Notes under the pieces: generated by a model
The model's database searches: none
Told to the model about the DNA's origin: nothing
Seen by the model: the letters and a program-made list of their open reading frames with translations, nothing else
Shown here: in pieces, positions 33,412 through 44,963 of the stretch
Layout of the letters: each line of letters opens with the position of its first letter
Position numbering within the stretch: the first letter of the stretch is position 1
Translations under genes and position numbers: made by a program
Source of the DNA: Actinostola sp. cb2023
Lineage: Eukaryota; Cnidaria; Anthozoa; Actiniaria; Actinostolidae
DNA length: 64,000 nucleotides
Assembly (NCBI GenBank): GCA_033675265.1
Contig: JAUJYZ010000752.1
Span: 62,001 to 126,000 of the forward strand
Direction: 5' to 3'

Positions 33412-34786
33412 CAGTGGTTTGCATCACCATGTAGTAAACATGTCCGATGGGATTTCACAGTTTCTGGTTTCGTTGTTCTTTCTTCTTTGTTCTCTTTTCC
33501 AGTAGTGTAATGAGTCTGAACAAGTGTTATTGATGAAAAGGTGTTGGTGCGTAAATCTGCAGCGTCATATTCCATCGCTTTTTTCTGATTAATTACGAAC
33601 TCCAGAAGACTTGGAAACTTGTCCGTTTTATCGATTTTGCTTGAGCTGTCGGTCACTATTTTGGCCCATTCGCTTTTTATGTCAGGTGGCAGCTTCTTCT
33701 CTATCACACTAACAGAACTGGTTGTCATAATTTCCTTTCCCAATCCAAGATTGACGAGATCTCTGTAACTGTCTTCTACGACGCTCACGAATTCAATGAA
33801 TTACTTGTCATTCTCTTTGATTAGTTTGAAGCTTTGTATGGTGTTAATTACAACATCAGTTATCTTTGCTGGACAAGCGTACTTTTCATCCAAATGTTTC
33901 CACATCTTCTCTATATCGTCGTCCACACTTTTTATGAGATTGAGAGACTCTTTACTAAGACATGATCTCAGTGTATACGGAGCAGAGTCCTTTGATAAAT
34001 TTGGCATACTTGTTTATGGAAATCGGTCTTGAAGCTAGCATAGTTTCTAAAGTTTCCATCAAAAGTTGGCAGCTTTACCTTTTCCAAACGCACACTACAG
34101 GATTCTTGCTTTCGATTTTCAGGGGTTTTCTTCTCGATCGGTTATTTTGTTATACGATTTCTGTATTCCCTTCATCCACGATATTTCAGACGTCATATCT
34201 TCTTGTATTTGTCATTGGCTTCCTTGCACTTGTTGAAAGCGGCATTCATTTCTTTGCTTACTTTACTGAAAATTCTTGATATTACTAGGGGTTCTTGGTC
34301 TTTATCTTCTTTCTCAATCAGATTTTCAACATCATCTAATGTTTGCTTAAACATTGCTTCTTTCATGTCTCTCTTCATTCGTGCTTGTTCCACCATTCTT
34401 TTCAGCTTCGAGCATTCTTTGTCTTGATGAGTCTTTCGTTCTTTCTCGTAAAATAGATGATTTTCCATTGCTTGCGTAAAGCGCTCTTGTAAATCTGTGA
34501 TCCATGGTTCTTCTTTTGCACAGTCTTCGTCACTTAAAAAGGTGCAGTAGTTATCGTGTTTCGCTTCTACGTTCGTCCAGGCTTCGTTCAATCCCATGAA
34601 GATTCTTTTGACAATATCCATGCTCCTTCTTTCATCAAGCGATTTGATCAGTTCCTTTTCTTTTCTGGTGAATTTTGCTTTCGCATTTCTTCTACGATTC
34701 CTTGCATCTTCAGCCATATCCTCGTCCATGTGTACTCGTAACGTCTTTAGTTGTTCTTTCCGATTTCGAATGTTGAGTCAGTCATG
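33412..34786 (-). pseudogene. BEL/Pao-like gag, upstream part
   Basis: Three minus-strand frames read in series. 34786-34193 has an N-terminal coiled-coil region (KFTRKEKELIKSLDERRS); 34120-33801 has the DUF1759-type gag core (VKLPTFDGNFRNYASFKTDF, then RSCLSKESLNLIKSV); 33788-33412 has SYRDLVNLGLGKEI and SEWAKIV. DUF1759 is the hallmark of BEL/Pao gag. Short shifts separate the pieces. The frame runs to CLLHGDANHW at 33412, the direct repeat of the 10.5-kb insertion, and continues at 22896. No LTR was found upstream. Confidence 0.75.
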
Positions 34787-34990
34787 TTCTAACCACGGTT
34801 CAAACGGTTTTATTAGCATCATTGTAGCATAGTTCTAGTATGACAAGCTTGTTGGGGAGTGTTCGAAATCTATAAGAAACTATTCGTTAATAAAGTACTT
34901 GGCAAAACTATGAAATATCTGATAACTTACCTTGTGGCTGACTTGAGCTTACAAGACTGACTAATTGATATTCAGAACGAACTCAGTTAA

Positions 34991-37019
34991 GGTATCAGGG
35001 TACCCCAAACGACCATCATGCACGCAACACGCTCTAGCACGTACTCGTTACGCTAAAACCTCTATGAAGTATACATTTTCGGAAAGCTGAATAAATGCAG
35101 AATTCAATAAAACAATTAAGTTTTAGAACAAAAACAATATAATTGAAATAGGTAAAAAAGTTCAGATTTTGACATCACTATAATCGCCGAAGTCCCATAC
35201 AGCCGCAATTTATCGCAAATCCTCGAATAATACCTTTATAAGCTTACGAGATATAGCTTCAGGGCAAAAAACTTTTTGTCCTTTCCACTTGTCCATTGGA
35301 CGAGTGGTTTTTAGATTTTAGTTGTCCGAATGATAAATCTACTTGTCCAAAAAAAAAAGACGATTTACTAGGAGAAATACACCAATATTTATTATTAATA
35401 ACCAAAAAAGAAACATAAATAAAATAAAAAACAAGCAAGACAATGAATTAAATTAAAAGGGCTTTTTGACTTGTACTGTGAAATAATAAAGTAGTTTTCT
35501 CTGGAATTAATGATATTCCGAATTAAGATTTGAGTATCATTACATGTATGTCAATGGCCAGAAACAGAACTCAGTCAGCCGTGTCACCTTACAATGATTG
35601 ACCAATAAGAAAAGAGTGGTCTCACGCTAATTAGTATGCAAATCGAATAAAATTGTGCACCGTCTCCTTGATCGCTGTTTTTCTTTCAACTTGAGTAAAG
35701 CAATGTTTATTTACTATTCTTACATTTGAACAATGAGCATTCATGTGTAATAATAATATGCATTTATATAGCGCCTGATACAGAATAGCTCTAGGCGCAT
35801 AAAGTGTGTAATAATTAATAATGGAACCAAAATATTGGCAGTTTTCATACCTTCCGCGTTTCCAGATCGACAATGTCAACAAACGTGGTTGTCACTTCAC
35901 CTTCCTTGCCAATATATCGCACAAATACGGATTCCTGCTCAATTTCTTTAAACATTTAAGGTTTTTAAGCATTTCGCGGGAAAATGCATGTCTCGCGTCT
36001 AGCTAGACCCTTCTTGGCTATTATTAGGGCCTGGTGTACGGCAGTTACGTGATGCAAAGCATGCTAGAAGTGATCGAGGTAAATAATTGGTGTTTATTTC
36101 TCACGTTAATACAAGGGATGTTGATTCAAGAGAGTTGCAAAACCTAAAGAAAATAGTAGCTTATAATGTACGCAGTACGTTTTACTCGTCCGGTCGGACG
36201 AGTGCTTTGGGAAATCTAGTTGTCCGAAGTAAAAACTACTAGTCTCAGACGAGCGGACGAGTGAAAGTTATTTGCCCTGAGCTTACAAAAAAGGTGTCTC
36301 CGTTTATTGATAAATTAACCCGTTGCGTTTTTATACGGTCCTAAACTTCGAGCTCTGCGAAAACTGGAAAATACTGTACAAAGCAAGTTATAACTTTCGA
36401 AGGAAATTGAATATTAAAATTCGGAGACACCTTTTTGAAGAATATTTATCTGACAAAGTGTCTACCAAATTTCAGCTAAATTGGATAAAATCCCTTTGAC
36501 CGGGAACTCAAAATGTGCGCTTGATTCATGGCTATTTTGTTTCCGAAATAAAAGGCAAAAGAGTTTTCAAGTCAAGTGGCGCCTATGTTTACACAAGCGT
36601 GGATAATCCACCACAAATATGTGATCCAATACCTGATGACATATGAATGGCATTCATAAGTAGATCGCCTTACAGTACGTAGCGTCCGTAACACAACGAG
36701 GCAGGAAAACAAAGTTACTGTTGGCGAAAAATACGAATACCGTGTGTGGTTTAGCATCATTATTCAAGGAGATTTTGAGTGAGCAGATTTTTGGATACTT
36801 TCTTCGCATCTGATATCAGCTTGAAAAACAGCTTGCTTGTCAACATCTTTTTGCATCAAATGAAATCCAAAATTGGTTTTTTGATTCTAAGTTTTTAGTA
36901 GGAAAAAAATATTTTTAGATTCTGTTTTTTGGAGATGGTAGATAATATTCAATTTGATATGATTATCAAAAAAAATCAAAACCGGTGGTTTAAAAGTTTT
37001 TTTGGGGTACCCTGATACC
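34991..37019. mobile_element. TTAA-flanked element, 2029 bp (family D)
   Basis: Ends GGTATCAGGGTACCCCAAA and its complement TTTGGGGTACCCTGATACC, flanked by TTAA at 34987-34990 and 37020-37023. No transposase. A nested element lies inside at 35260-36279. A lone end of this family lies near 15742. Confidence 0.8.
35260..36279. mobile_element. hAT-like nested element, 1.02 kb, non-autonomous
   Basis: Ends CAGGGCAAAAAACTTTTTGT and ...AAAGTTATTTGCCCTG, with inverted similarity over about 45 bp (ACGAGTGG / GACGAGTG). CAGGG...CCCTG ends are typical of hAT elements. I could not see a clean 8-bp duplication. It contains a TATAGCGC hairpin unit near 35745-35805 but no transposase. Confidence 0.55.
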
Positions 37020-37023
37020 TTAA

Positions 37024-37953
37024 ATATACTTATGTAAATTACATTCTTTTGTGCTCGAGCGAAACACACACCACCTCAAGTCATAAATAACTGCATAAAC
37101 TTATATGGCAGTGAAGATGATTGTTTCATACAGCATCTACGACCTTACCAGTGCAGCACAGTCCAAATTACTTGCAATTTGAATACTTGTCCTATCCCAG
37201 TACACACATCTACAGCTTGCACTGTCAATTTGGGATTTCCACCTCAACGTATTCCTAACATGAATATCTTTTTGGGAGCACTTAATGATTGGCTTCACCC
37301 ACATGTCTCCCAGTGCAGAAGACAATTTCAATGCCAACTTTTACCTGATTTTCCATGTCTTGAAGATGTTACCTTGGATGAAAATGGTGTCCCACAAGCA
37401 TCATGGCATTGTACTGGTGTGAGAACACCCTCAGAACGCTCATTAATTACTCGTGCCCAGGCCTAAGGCCGGGCACGAGTCTGAGAATGGAGACCGTATT
37501 TTTTGTTGTTGTTGTTGTTGTTGTTGGTGGACGTCGAGGAATGTAGAGTTGGAGACATCAAGACTGACCACAAGAGATATTACAACTGACAAACCAATCA
37601 GGAAGCACCGGAGTTCAAGGGGCAAGTTCAGCCTTCAAAGTCAATCACGGAAAGATATCTAGCAAAATCTAAGTATGTTTTCTCGATTTTGCTAGCACTG
37701 TTACCCTCTTAACCAGTAGTTTATATAAATTCTGAGCTTGCCGGTATTATGTTGTTGAGTCCTGGGCGATTCCAAATTCTGTATGTTCTACCGAGTCACC
37801 CAACAAGTAACCAAACACTGATTTGATCACTATAATCGTTATCTCAGATCTAAACATTGAGAAATGTTTAAGAAGTGAATACAGACAGCTACGATGACTA
37901 AGCACAATCTACAATCGAGTGGGACTGGGAACGAGACCACTAAAAGCTGATCT
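37024..37953. other. Mostly non-coding stretch with a GTT microsatellite
   Basis: An open frame at about 37182-37466 includes HVSQCRRQFQCQLLPDFPCL and DENGVPQASWHCTGV. This looks like real, Cys-rich protein sequence, but it has no start codon, no recognised domain and no clear splice sites, so it may be an exon or a gene fragment. A (GTT)n run lies at 37505-37527, next to a hairpin GCCCAGGCC / GGCCGGGC near 37460. Confidence 0.4.
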
Positions 37954-38490
37954 ATGAGGTTTTATCAACAGTTGACCTCTTTCTTCACAAACCTTGTTCG
38001 GGGAATGTCGTCTTGCGATCGTGAGAAAAAACAATTTGAAGGAGGTATGTCTAATACGCTTATCTCACATACAAATGCACACGCCGTTAGCAGTAGACCT
38101 ACTCTAAAAGATGTCAAGCGTATTCGGACCAGGTCGTTCCGCGGACTCAAAATCATATCTGAAAAATCTGAAAAAATCATATCAAAATCTTATGAAATAT
38201 CAAATGCAAGTGAAAAAACTGTGAACACAAACTACGACCAAAATGACAAAACAATGACTATTGAATTGATAACTAACTCTGAAAAGAACTACTCTGATTG
38301 CAAGAAGACCAGTGCTCAATCGCACCAGGGCATGAGTGAACGCTTATTAAAACGTCTAGTTAATTTGAAAAGCTTTTTTGTTTTCTCTGTTGATATGATT
38401 TGTAGAGCAGGGATGCTAAACCCAGCTCGAGTACAACAATCTATTTCCTTGCATGGAACAAGAGGGACCTTACGCACGAGAAAATTCTAG
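37954..38490 (+). CDS. Unrecognised open frame, 178 codons, tail inside a MITE
   Basis: It has an ATG start, is rich in Ser, Lys, Thr and Asn, and has no recognised domain (IISEKSEKIISKSYEISNAS). The last eight or so codons lie inside the palindromic MITE that starts at 38464. The first codons share CTCTTTCTTCACAAACCTTG with 9792, so the start may be repeat-derived. Coding status is doubtful. Confidence 0.3.
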   Translation: MRFYQQLTSFFTNLVRGMSSCDREKKQFEGGMSNTLISHTNAHAVSSRPTLKDVKRIRTRSFRGLKIISEKSEKIISKSYEISNASEKTVNTNYDQNDKTMTIELITNSEKNYSDCKKTSAQSHQGMSERLLKRLVNLKSFFVFSVDMICRAGMLNPARVQQSISLHGTRGTLRTRKF

Positions 38491-38703
38491 GACGGGAACG
38501 TGAGGACGACAGCATGCGCACTGACGAATAACGGCTCAACGAACGTTGACGTCCGCGACAGCAATCTACGACGTGAAAACAGGTGAAGTGCCGTTGTAGA
38601 TTGCCGTCACGGATATCAACGTTCGTTTTGATCCGTTATTCGTTAGTGCGCGCGTTGTTGTCCTCACGTTCCCGCCCTACAATTTTCTCGTACGTAAGGT
38701 CCC
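38464..38703. mobile_element. Palindromic MITE, 240 bp
   Basis: Ends GGGACCTTACGCACGAGAAA and its near complement TTTCTCGTACGTAAGGTCCC; arms of about 100 bp (GGGAACGTGAGGACGACA, CACTGACGAATAACGG and complements). Almost fully self-complementary, so it would form a strong hairpin. Confidence 0.85.
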
Positions 38704-39001
38704 TAATGTAGACACTTTATGCTGTAACCCTCTGGAATGTTGGTCATTATATTGGAATGTTTACTTTAATAATGGATGGTATTTATATGATGGCATGAAA
38801 GAATATACGAAAAAGAACTGTGGACTTTGCTTCTCTCATAACATTTGTAAAGAACCACATGGATATACATTAAGCTATGTAGTGTATTCTGTATAATAAC
38901 AATATACAGAAAGGTTTTAGAATACATTTTATACAAATATCTAATGAGATGCAAAATGTGAAAACATCACTTATTTTATTGTATCATATAGGCATTATTA
39001 A

Positions 39002-39887
39002 AGTGCCTATTACCCCTGTGAATTTGTTTTAAAAATCGATTATATATTAAGTGAATAGTTGCAAGTTTCAGTATTTTGTGATTTGAACTTCACGTTTGCA
39101 AGTTATAGAGGTTTGAAAACGCGATATGGAAATCATATGACGTCAAAATGACGCACTTTAAGAAATCAGGTCTTATACAAAAACACAAATTACTGACATT
39201 TTGAAACTTGCAATATCTTTTCACAGTTTGTAGATATGATTTGATAAACTTTGTATCCTATTTCAGAAAGAACACAACTAAATAAGCTATGGCATCATTC
39301 CTTAAGCTCCGTCACCAAATTAACATATCCCGATTTCAAACCTCTATACCGTAAATGCTCGATTTAGCGCCCCGGGCGCTTATTAAATTTTTAGACCTCT
39401 AGGGGGAGGCGCTTATTCGAGGGGGGCGCTTATTGGAAGCAGGGCGCTTATTTCTTTTCTCAGATGATGAACTCAATGTTTTCTTATATACGGTACTGTA
39501 ACATACATATAGAGTGAATAAAAATAGCAAACATGTACCGTGCGGTACTTGGTAAACTGTATACTGGTATACTGTAAATATACGGTGTTGACATACGGTA
39601 TACCGTGTTTCTGTTTATCGGTAAAGTTTTATTTTAGAGAGTTGTTTCTGAATTTCTTTTAGGGGGAGGGGGCCGGGCGCTTATTGGAAGGGGGGCGCTT
39701 ATAACATTTTTAGACCTCTAGGGGGAGGCGCTTATTCGAGGGGGCGCTTATTGGAAGCATTGCGCTTAATCGAGCATTTACGGTAACTCACAAACACGAA
39801 GTTCAAATCACAAAATACTGAAACCTGCAACTATTCACTTGATATATAATCGATTTTTAAAACAAACTCACAGGAGTTATAGGCACT
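39002..39887. mobile_element. TTAA-flanked foldback MITE (family C), 886 bp
   Basis: TTAA at 38998-39001 and 39888-39891. The arms run from GTGCCTATTACCCCTGTGAA inward for over 130 bp (ATCGATTATATATTAAGTGA, GTATTTTGTGATTTGAACTT) and the right arm matches in reverse. Another element is nested in the right arm at 39349-39783. A remnant at 63636-63660 shares AAATCGATTATATAT. Confidence 0.85.
39349..39783. mobile_element. TA-flanked MITE with GGCGCTTATT repeats, 435 bp
   Basis: Perfect ends CCGTAAATGCTCGATT and AATCGAGCATTTACGG between TA dinucleotides (39347-39348, 39784-39785). Many internal copies of GGCGCTTATT and TTTTTAGACCTCTAGGGGG. The outer family C arm reads on across the site, confirming the insertion. 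Confidence 0.85.
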
Positions 39888-39989
39888 TTAAGTTTTCTGA
39901 ACATGCTGATATCTTTTGTCGTAAGACTTAATGCCTCTATCATACAATATTTAACTCTTGGCATATTATGATCACTTATTTTCTTCTAA

Positions 39990-40281
39990 TACACCTATTC
40001 CAAAAATCGTTGTCCCCGCCGAAAGCAACAAGCAAGAAGCTGACGACCACAAATGGCATTGGGACTTTCTCCTTTTTCATTTATTCATCCGTAGACATTT
40101 TGACAACATGCATGTTCAAATGGCAGAATAGTTTCAAATGATTGCTATTCAATGCTCATAGGGATAACTTCTCAAGTACCACGGATAAATAAATTAATTA
40201 GGATATTCCCAAATTCCTTTTCGGTCATCAGCTTCTTGCTTGTTGCTTTCGGCCTGGACAACGATATTTGGAATAGGTGTA
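39990..40281. mobile_element. Inverted-repeat MITE, about 290 bp
   Basis: Left arm TACACCTATTCCAAAAATCG, GTTGTCCCCGCCGAAAGCAA, CAAGCAAGAAGCTGA; the right arm is the reverse complement, with a few mismatches, ending GGAATAGGTGTA. Arms are about 65 bp. No coding content. Confidence 0.8.
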
Positions 40282-40608
40282 TATCAGGATCCGAACACCA
40301 ATGGTAGATTACTATTGCATCGAGTCTGGCTAATAAATATGTTTCAGCATTTTTTTAGTATTAAATAAATTAACAGGACAAACTGATCAAGAGCACTTTA
40401 ACAATAAAACGAGCTAAAAGAAATGCTTATGCCTAAATCATAACCATGGCAGAGCTTGTATTTCTGATCATCTTAATTTGCAAAGACTTCAACTTTGACT
40501 TTCTTGGCCAAACTTACTAGTATCTTGAAAATTATAGTAGAACATGATTTTATACATTTGTACATATGATAAGTCTGATAAAATATCTACAACCATACTG
40601 TGGGCTCC

Positions 40609-40742
40609 TGTTACAATTAATGCAACATAACAAGTTTTAGTTCCTAGTCCATGATGGTTTATTAGCAGAAGCACTTCACAATACAACTCGCGCGCATTGT
40701 GACGTAGATAATTACATAATTAGTTTCATACATTTCATGACA
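40609..40742 (-). repeat. 3' LTR of the BEL/Pao element
   Basis: In element sense it starts TGTCATGAAATGTATG and ends GCATTAATTGTAACA. The purine tract CCCGGGAGAG lies just inside. Confidence 0.92.
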
Positions 40743-40831
40743 CTCTCCCGGGCCGACAAGATTATACAGGATATTTCGACAGTAAAATAAGAATAGTGTT
40801 ACAATAAAACTGATATTGTTCAGTTAAGAGT

Positions 40832-41961
40832 TCATTCCGATTGTTCCTTGATCCTCTGCAAAGCTTTCTGAGCAGCAAGTCTAATGGGGCGGTCCAGTAC
40901 ACGTCTTTCGGTGTGTTCTTCTGTATTCTTGATGGAGTTGTCCCCACTACTCTCAACTTGCATCTCTAGAGGGTATAGTTTTTCGATCGGTCTTGACAGT
41001 TCTCTTCCAGAACTTACTCTAAGAGATACAGATCTGACACGTCTGTCTTTTCCTGGCTGTAACTTTGTAACGACACCCGTTTTCCATTGGTTGCGTGGTG
41101 TACTGTCGTGTATCAGTACAACGTCTCCTTTGCCAACTGTTGTCTCGTAGGAAGCTCTGCGTTGCGTACTATGATGCTCGCGCAGGCCAGTCAGATATTC
41201 TTGTTGCCTTCGAGACCAGAAGGCCCGTATTACGGCGTCGTGGTACTTTGCCCTTTTGGTCACCTCTTTTGCTGAGTTTTCGGACGGGATGTAGTCTGGA
41301 TCGATCTCCCTTTCAGTTATGTTTTGGTCTGGTAGTTGCAAAAGTCGATGCCCGCAGAGGAAATGTGAAGGGGTCAGAGGCGGAAGATCGTTTAATTCCA
41401 TGTAAGGATACGTCAGAGGACGGCTGTTTAACACCGCTTCTACTTCAGTTAGTATGGTGTTCAACTCGATCATATTCAAGCAGGCTTTTCCAATGGTCTT
41501 CTTCAGACATCTCTTCGTCATTCCTATCAATCTCTCGTAAAATCCTCCCCATCAGGGCGTCGTTCAGTTATAAATTTCCAGGCGATGCCATGATTGCCGA
41601 GAAATTGTTGCGAAGCGGATGTTTCAAGGATTTTCATTTCATGTGATTCCAGTTCCTGAGCCCCGGCTTTAAAGGTTTTGGCATTATCTGATATGATGAG
41701 TTCTGGGACTCCTCTACGGCTTATAAACCTTCTGAATGCTCGAAGGAATGCTTCTGTGGTCTGGTTTTCTACTAGTTCGAGATGTACGGCTCTCACTGCT
41801 GCGCAAGTAAATAGGCATATGTACGTTTTGCTCGTGGTTTGATTTCCTTGGTTGCGAACATAAAGGGGTCCTGCGTAGTCAATTCCTGTGAATTGGAAGA
41901 CCTGTGACTCTTGGTCTTGGTAAAGGAGGTGTGGGTACCGAACGAAAAGGTGGTCCTTCAT
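40832..41961 (-). pseudogene. BEL/Pao integrase core and C-terminal tail
   Basis: The frame 41961-41527 carries the integrase core (FTGIDYAGPLYV with the first Asp, LIISDNAKTF with the second). It shifts near 41530, just before the region holding the catalytic Glu. The frame 41530-40832 continues with EAVLNSRPLTYP and the DUF5641-like domain (GDVVLIHDSTPRNQWKTGVV). Confidence 0.9.
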
Positions 41962-43388
41962 GTCTTCTGCACTTAACGCACTTAGAGATGATTCTTTTGG
42001 TGAGCTGTCTACCTTGTGGTATCCAAAATGTTTGTCTTATTTGGATTAACGTTTCACGTACTCCACCGTGCATGACCATCTCGTGCATGTTTCGGACAAT
42101 CAGCGTTGTGAGGTAGCTTTCTTTAGGTAGCAGTATTGGAAACTTCGTGTCATGAGGTAACTCTGTATGCTGTAGCCTTCCACGACAACGTATAAGACCC
42201 TTTACATCGAGGTACAGTCCTAGTTGTTTTATGACAGCAGGCTGCTTTGATGTTGGTTTATTCTTAATGAAGAGTGTTTCCTGCTTGTAAAATGTTTGCT
42301 GAGTGTCTTTCAACAGGGTGATTCGAGCTTCTAACATAGCTTCAGTTGTGAAGGTGTGTTTTGCTTTATGGTTTTTCCATTTTCTTGCGAAGTGGATAAG
42401 AAGAGCTGTTGCTCTAATTGCACGGCTAAGGGTGCTGTATCTCGTTATGTCAATTATATTCAGGATGTTAGGATTTTCTTTAGTCTTTATTGTGACAGTG
42501 ATTTCCATTTGTAGACTCTCATGGTCTGTCTCAAGTTTCGATGTTTGTGGGTTTGTGGGCCAGTGTTCTTTTGGTTCTTTAAGCCATAAAGGTCCTTCGA
42601 GCCAGAGCTTTGTCTTGTCGTAGAATGCATTTGTGGTTACTCCACATGTTAGTAAGTCGGGCGGGTTCATTAATGTTGGGCAAAATCTCCAATCATGCGA
42701 TGTTGTGACTTCTTTGATCTTGTGAATTCGAGTGCGAACAAATTGCTGTAGCTGCTTGTTGGATGACAGCCATGACAAGACTATTTGTGAATCGCTCCAG
42801 TATATAGCTTCGCATTCATCAGTTTCGATCTTTAGTGTTTTTATTAAGTATTCTGACAGTTGTGCTCCCAAGAGTGCTGCTAATAGCTCCAAGCGAGGGA
42901 GAGTCTCTTTTTTAACAGGTGCGACTTTTGTTTTGGCCATTAGGAAGGTTGTGTACGTTTCGTTATCCGATGCTCCTCTTAGGTATGCGACTGCTCCGTA
43001 GGCTAGTTGACTACTATCGCAAAATACGTGTAGCTGTTTGTTCGTAACGTTTTTGGGGAAGTAACGTCTGGGTACTTTGAATGAAGTTAAGTTATCGATG
43101 TCTTTAAGCCATTTTAGCCAATGTTCTTTGTGTTCGTTTGGTAGATCTTGATCCCAGCTGATGTTTTTCTTCCACAGCTCTTGTATCATGATCTTTGCTT
43201 TGACGGTAACTGGTTCTACATATCCCATCGACTTGTGTTCTGTTGTTGAGAGTGTCTGAGTTAGAGACCCATTGGCGTAGATTCATTCCTGCTTGTTGAA
43301 GGTAACTTCGTGACCGTGTGTAATATTCTAAGGCTTTTTCTTCGCAATCGGTACCTGTCACCACATTGTCCATGTACATTTTATCCAT
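41879..43388 (-). pseudogene. BEL/Pao pol: RT end, RNase H and integrase zinc domain
   Basis: The frame 43388-43104 opens with the RT box YMDNVVTG (YxDN form). The frame 43228-41879 then holds MGYVEPVTVKAKIMIQELW, RNase H (LHVFCDSSQLAYGAVAYL, LPRLELLAALLGAQL and IYWSDSQIVLSWL, giving Asp, Glu, Asp), and the integrase zinc-binding region (MVMHGGVRETLIQIRQTFWI, then CVKCRRHEG). Confidence 0.9.
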
Positions 43389-43403
43389 GAGGTCTTTGGC
43401 TAT

Positions 43404-44963
43404 CTAGTTATCTTTCTGTTTGAGATGATATTGTACCATACCATTTAGTAGGAAAGGTGATGGTGTTGCTCCAAACAGGACGTGCCAGAATCTGTAAGCT
43501 TGCAGGTTGCTTGTGTTGTTCGCTGATTTGTTTATGTCTTTGAACCATAGAAATCTTGTGGCGTCTCTATCGTCATGGTTGAGCTCGATCTGCAGGAATG
43601 CTTTCTCGATATCCGCTGTGAATGCGACTCTATGGTTTCTGAATTTTATGAGGATTCCTGTCAGATCTTGCATTAGATTTGGTCCTGTATGAAGGCAGTC
43701 GTTCAGGCTTGGTGATCTGGATGACGTTTTTGCTGAGGCGTCATAAACAATTCGCATTTTTGTTGTTGCACTGTCTGCTTTAAAAACTGGAAAATGAGGA
43801 ATGTAGTGCAGTATTCCTTCATGATGATTTAGGTTGTCGACTTTCTCTATGAATCCTAGACTAAGCTGTTCTAGGAGTTGATTGTCGTATTTCTTTATAA
43901 GTTCTGGGTCTTTCCTTCTTAGACTGTTTTGTAGACTGGTAAGTCGTTTCTTGTTTAAACTGAAGTTGGTTGGTAGATCACTCTTATTTTCCTTCCACGG
44001 GAGTTTGACGTTGTATCTACCGGTTGCTTCGTTAAATTTGATAGTTTCTTCAAATTTCATGATGACCGTTTCATCGTTATCGTTACTATCGGGTATTTTG
44101 CTAATTTCCCAGAACTTGGTTAACAGGTTGTCGAGCTTTGTGTCAAATGACACGGTGTCTACTCTTTGACATATCGATGTGTTGTAGACGTCTTCGTTAC
44201 AATTCCTTGAAGTTGGACCTGAAAGAAGCCATCCGAATTTGCTTTCCATAGCGAATAGGGCTTCGTTACTTGTTTTGATAATTTTCCCTGTGATTAGTTG
44301 ACCTAAGTGGTCGTTTCCAATTATGATGTCTACTTCAAGGTTTTCTTGTGTCTCATCAGCGAGTCTGAGTGCTTTTAATTCGGAGGGTAGTTTCAAATTC
44401 TTCATCCTGGCGGATAGTGGTGGGCAAATGACTGGTGTAACAAGTGCTGTTATGCTGATGTTTTCTTTTTCTCCTTTTAACGTGACTGACACCACATCGT
44501 ACCTTCTCCTATTGCTTTTAAGTGTACCGAATGTGGTCACATCTAGAAGTTCTTGTCGTATGGTTTTTAACTTCAGCTTGTTCTTCAAATCCTCACTGAT
44601 GAATGTCCTTTGGGATTCTGTGTTGAAGAGGATACGAGCTTGCGAATGTCGCACGCCGTCACCGGTTAATTTTACCATAGCAGTTTGCATCAGGATGTGA
44701 GTTTGTGGATGAGATGCGGCGTGTGTCGCTCCCATGTGAGTTTTGTTTTCCTCTGCACCGAATTTAGTTGTCTGATCAGTTCTTTTTTCTTTTGCCTTTT
44801 GAGGAAATCTCTCGTTTGAACTTTCTTGTGCTCTTTCGTCGCAGATTGATGTGTGATGTTTCTTTTGCATTTCATGCATCGACCCTTCGAGAAGCATTTC
44901 GTCTTTTTGTGGTTGACGCCAAGGCAATTGAAGCATCTTCATTGCCGCTGAAGTAGTGTACAT
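43404..44963 (-). pseudogene. BEL/Pao pol, N-terminal half: protease and reverse transcriptase start
   Basis: A 519-codon frame. The DUF1758 protease region has ARILFNTESQRTFISEDL, with the usual catalytic Asp replaced by Asn (NTES for DTGS). VDIIIGNDHL and FGWLLSGP are typical of the family. The reverse transcriptase begins at FPVFKADSATTKMRIVYDAS and includes the catalytic Asp in FTADIEKAFLQIEL and FGATPSPFLLN. The frame ends at 43404, just before the RT active-site box. Confidence 0.9.

Noticed and set aside
37443..37625. A short protein with a poly-Gln run
   Set aside because: It is the minus-strand reading of a (GTT)n microsatellite.
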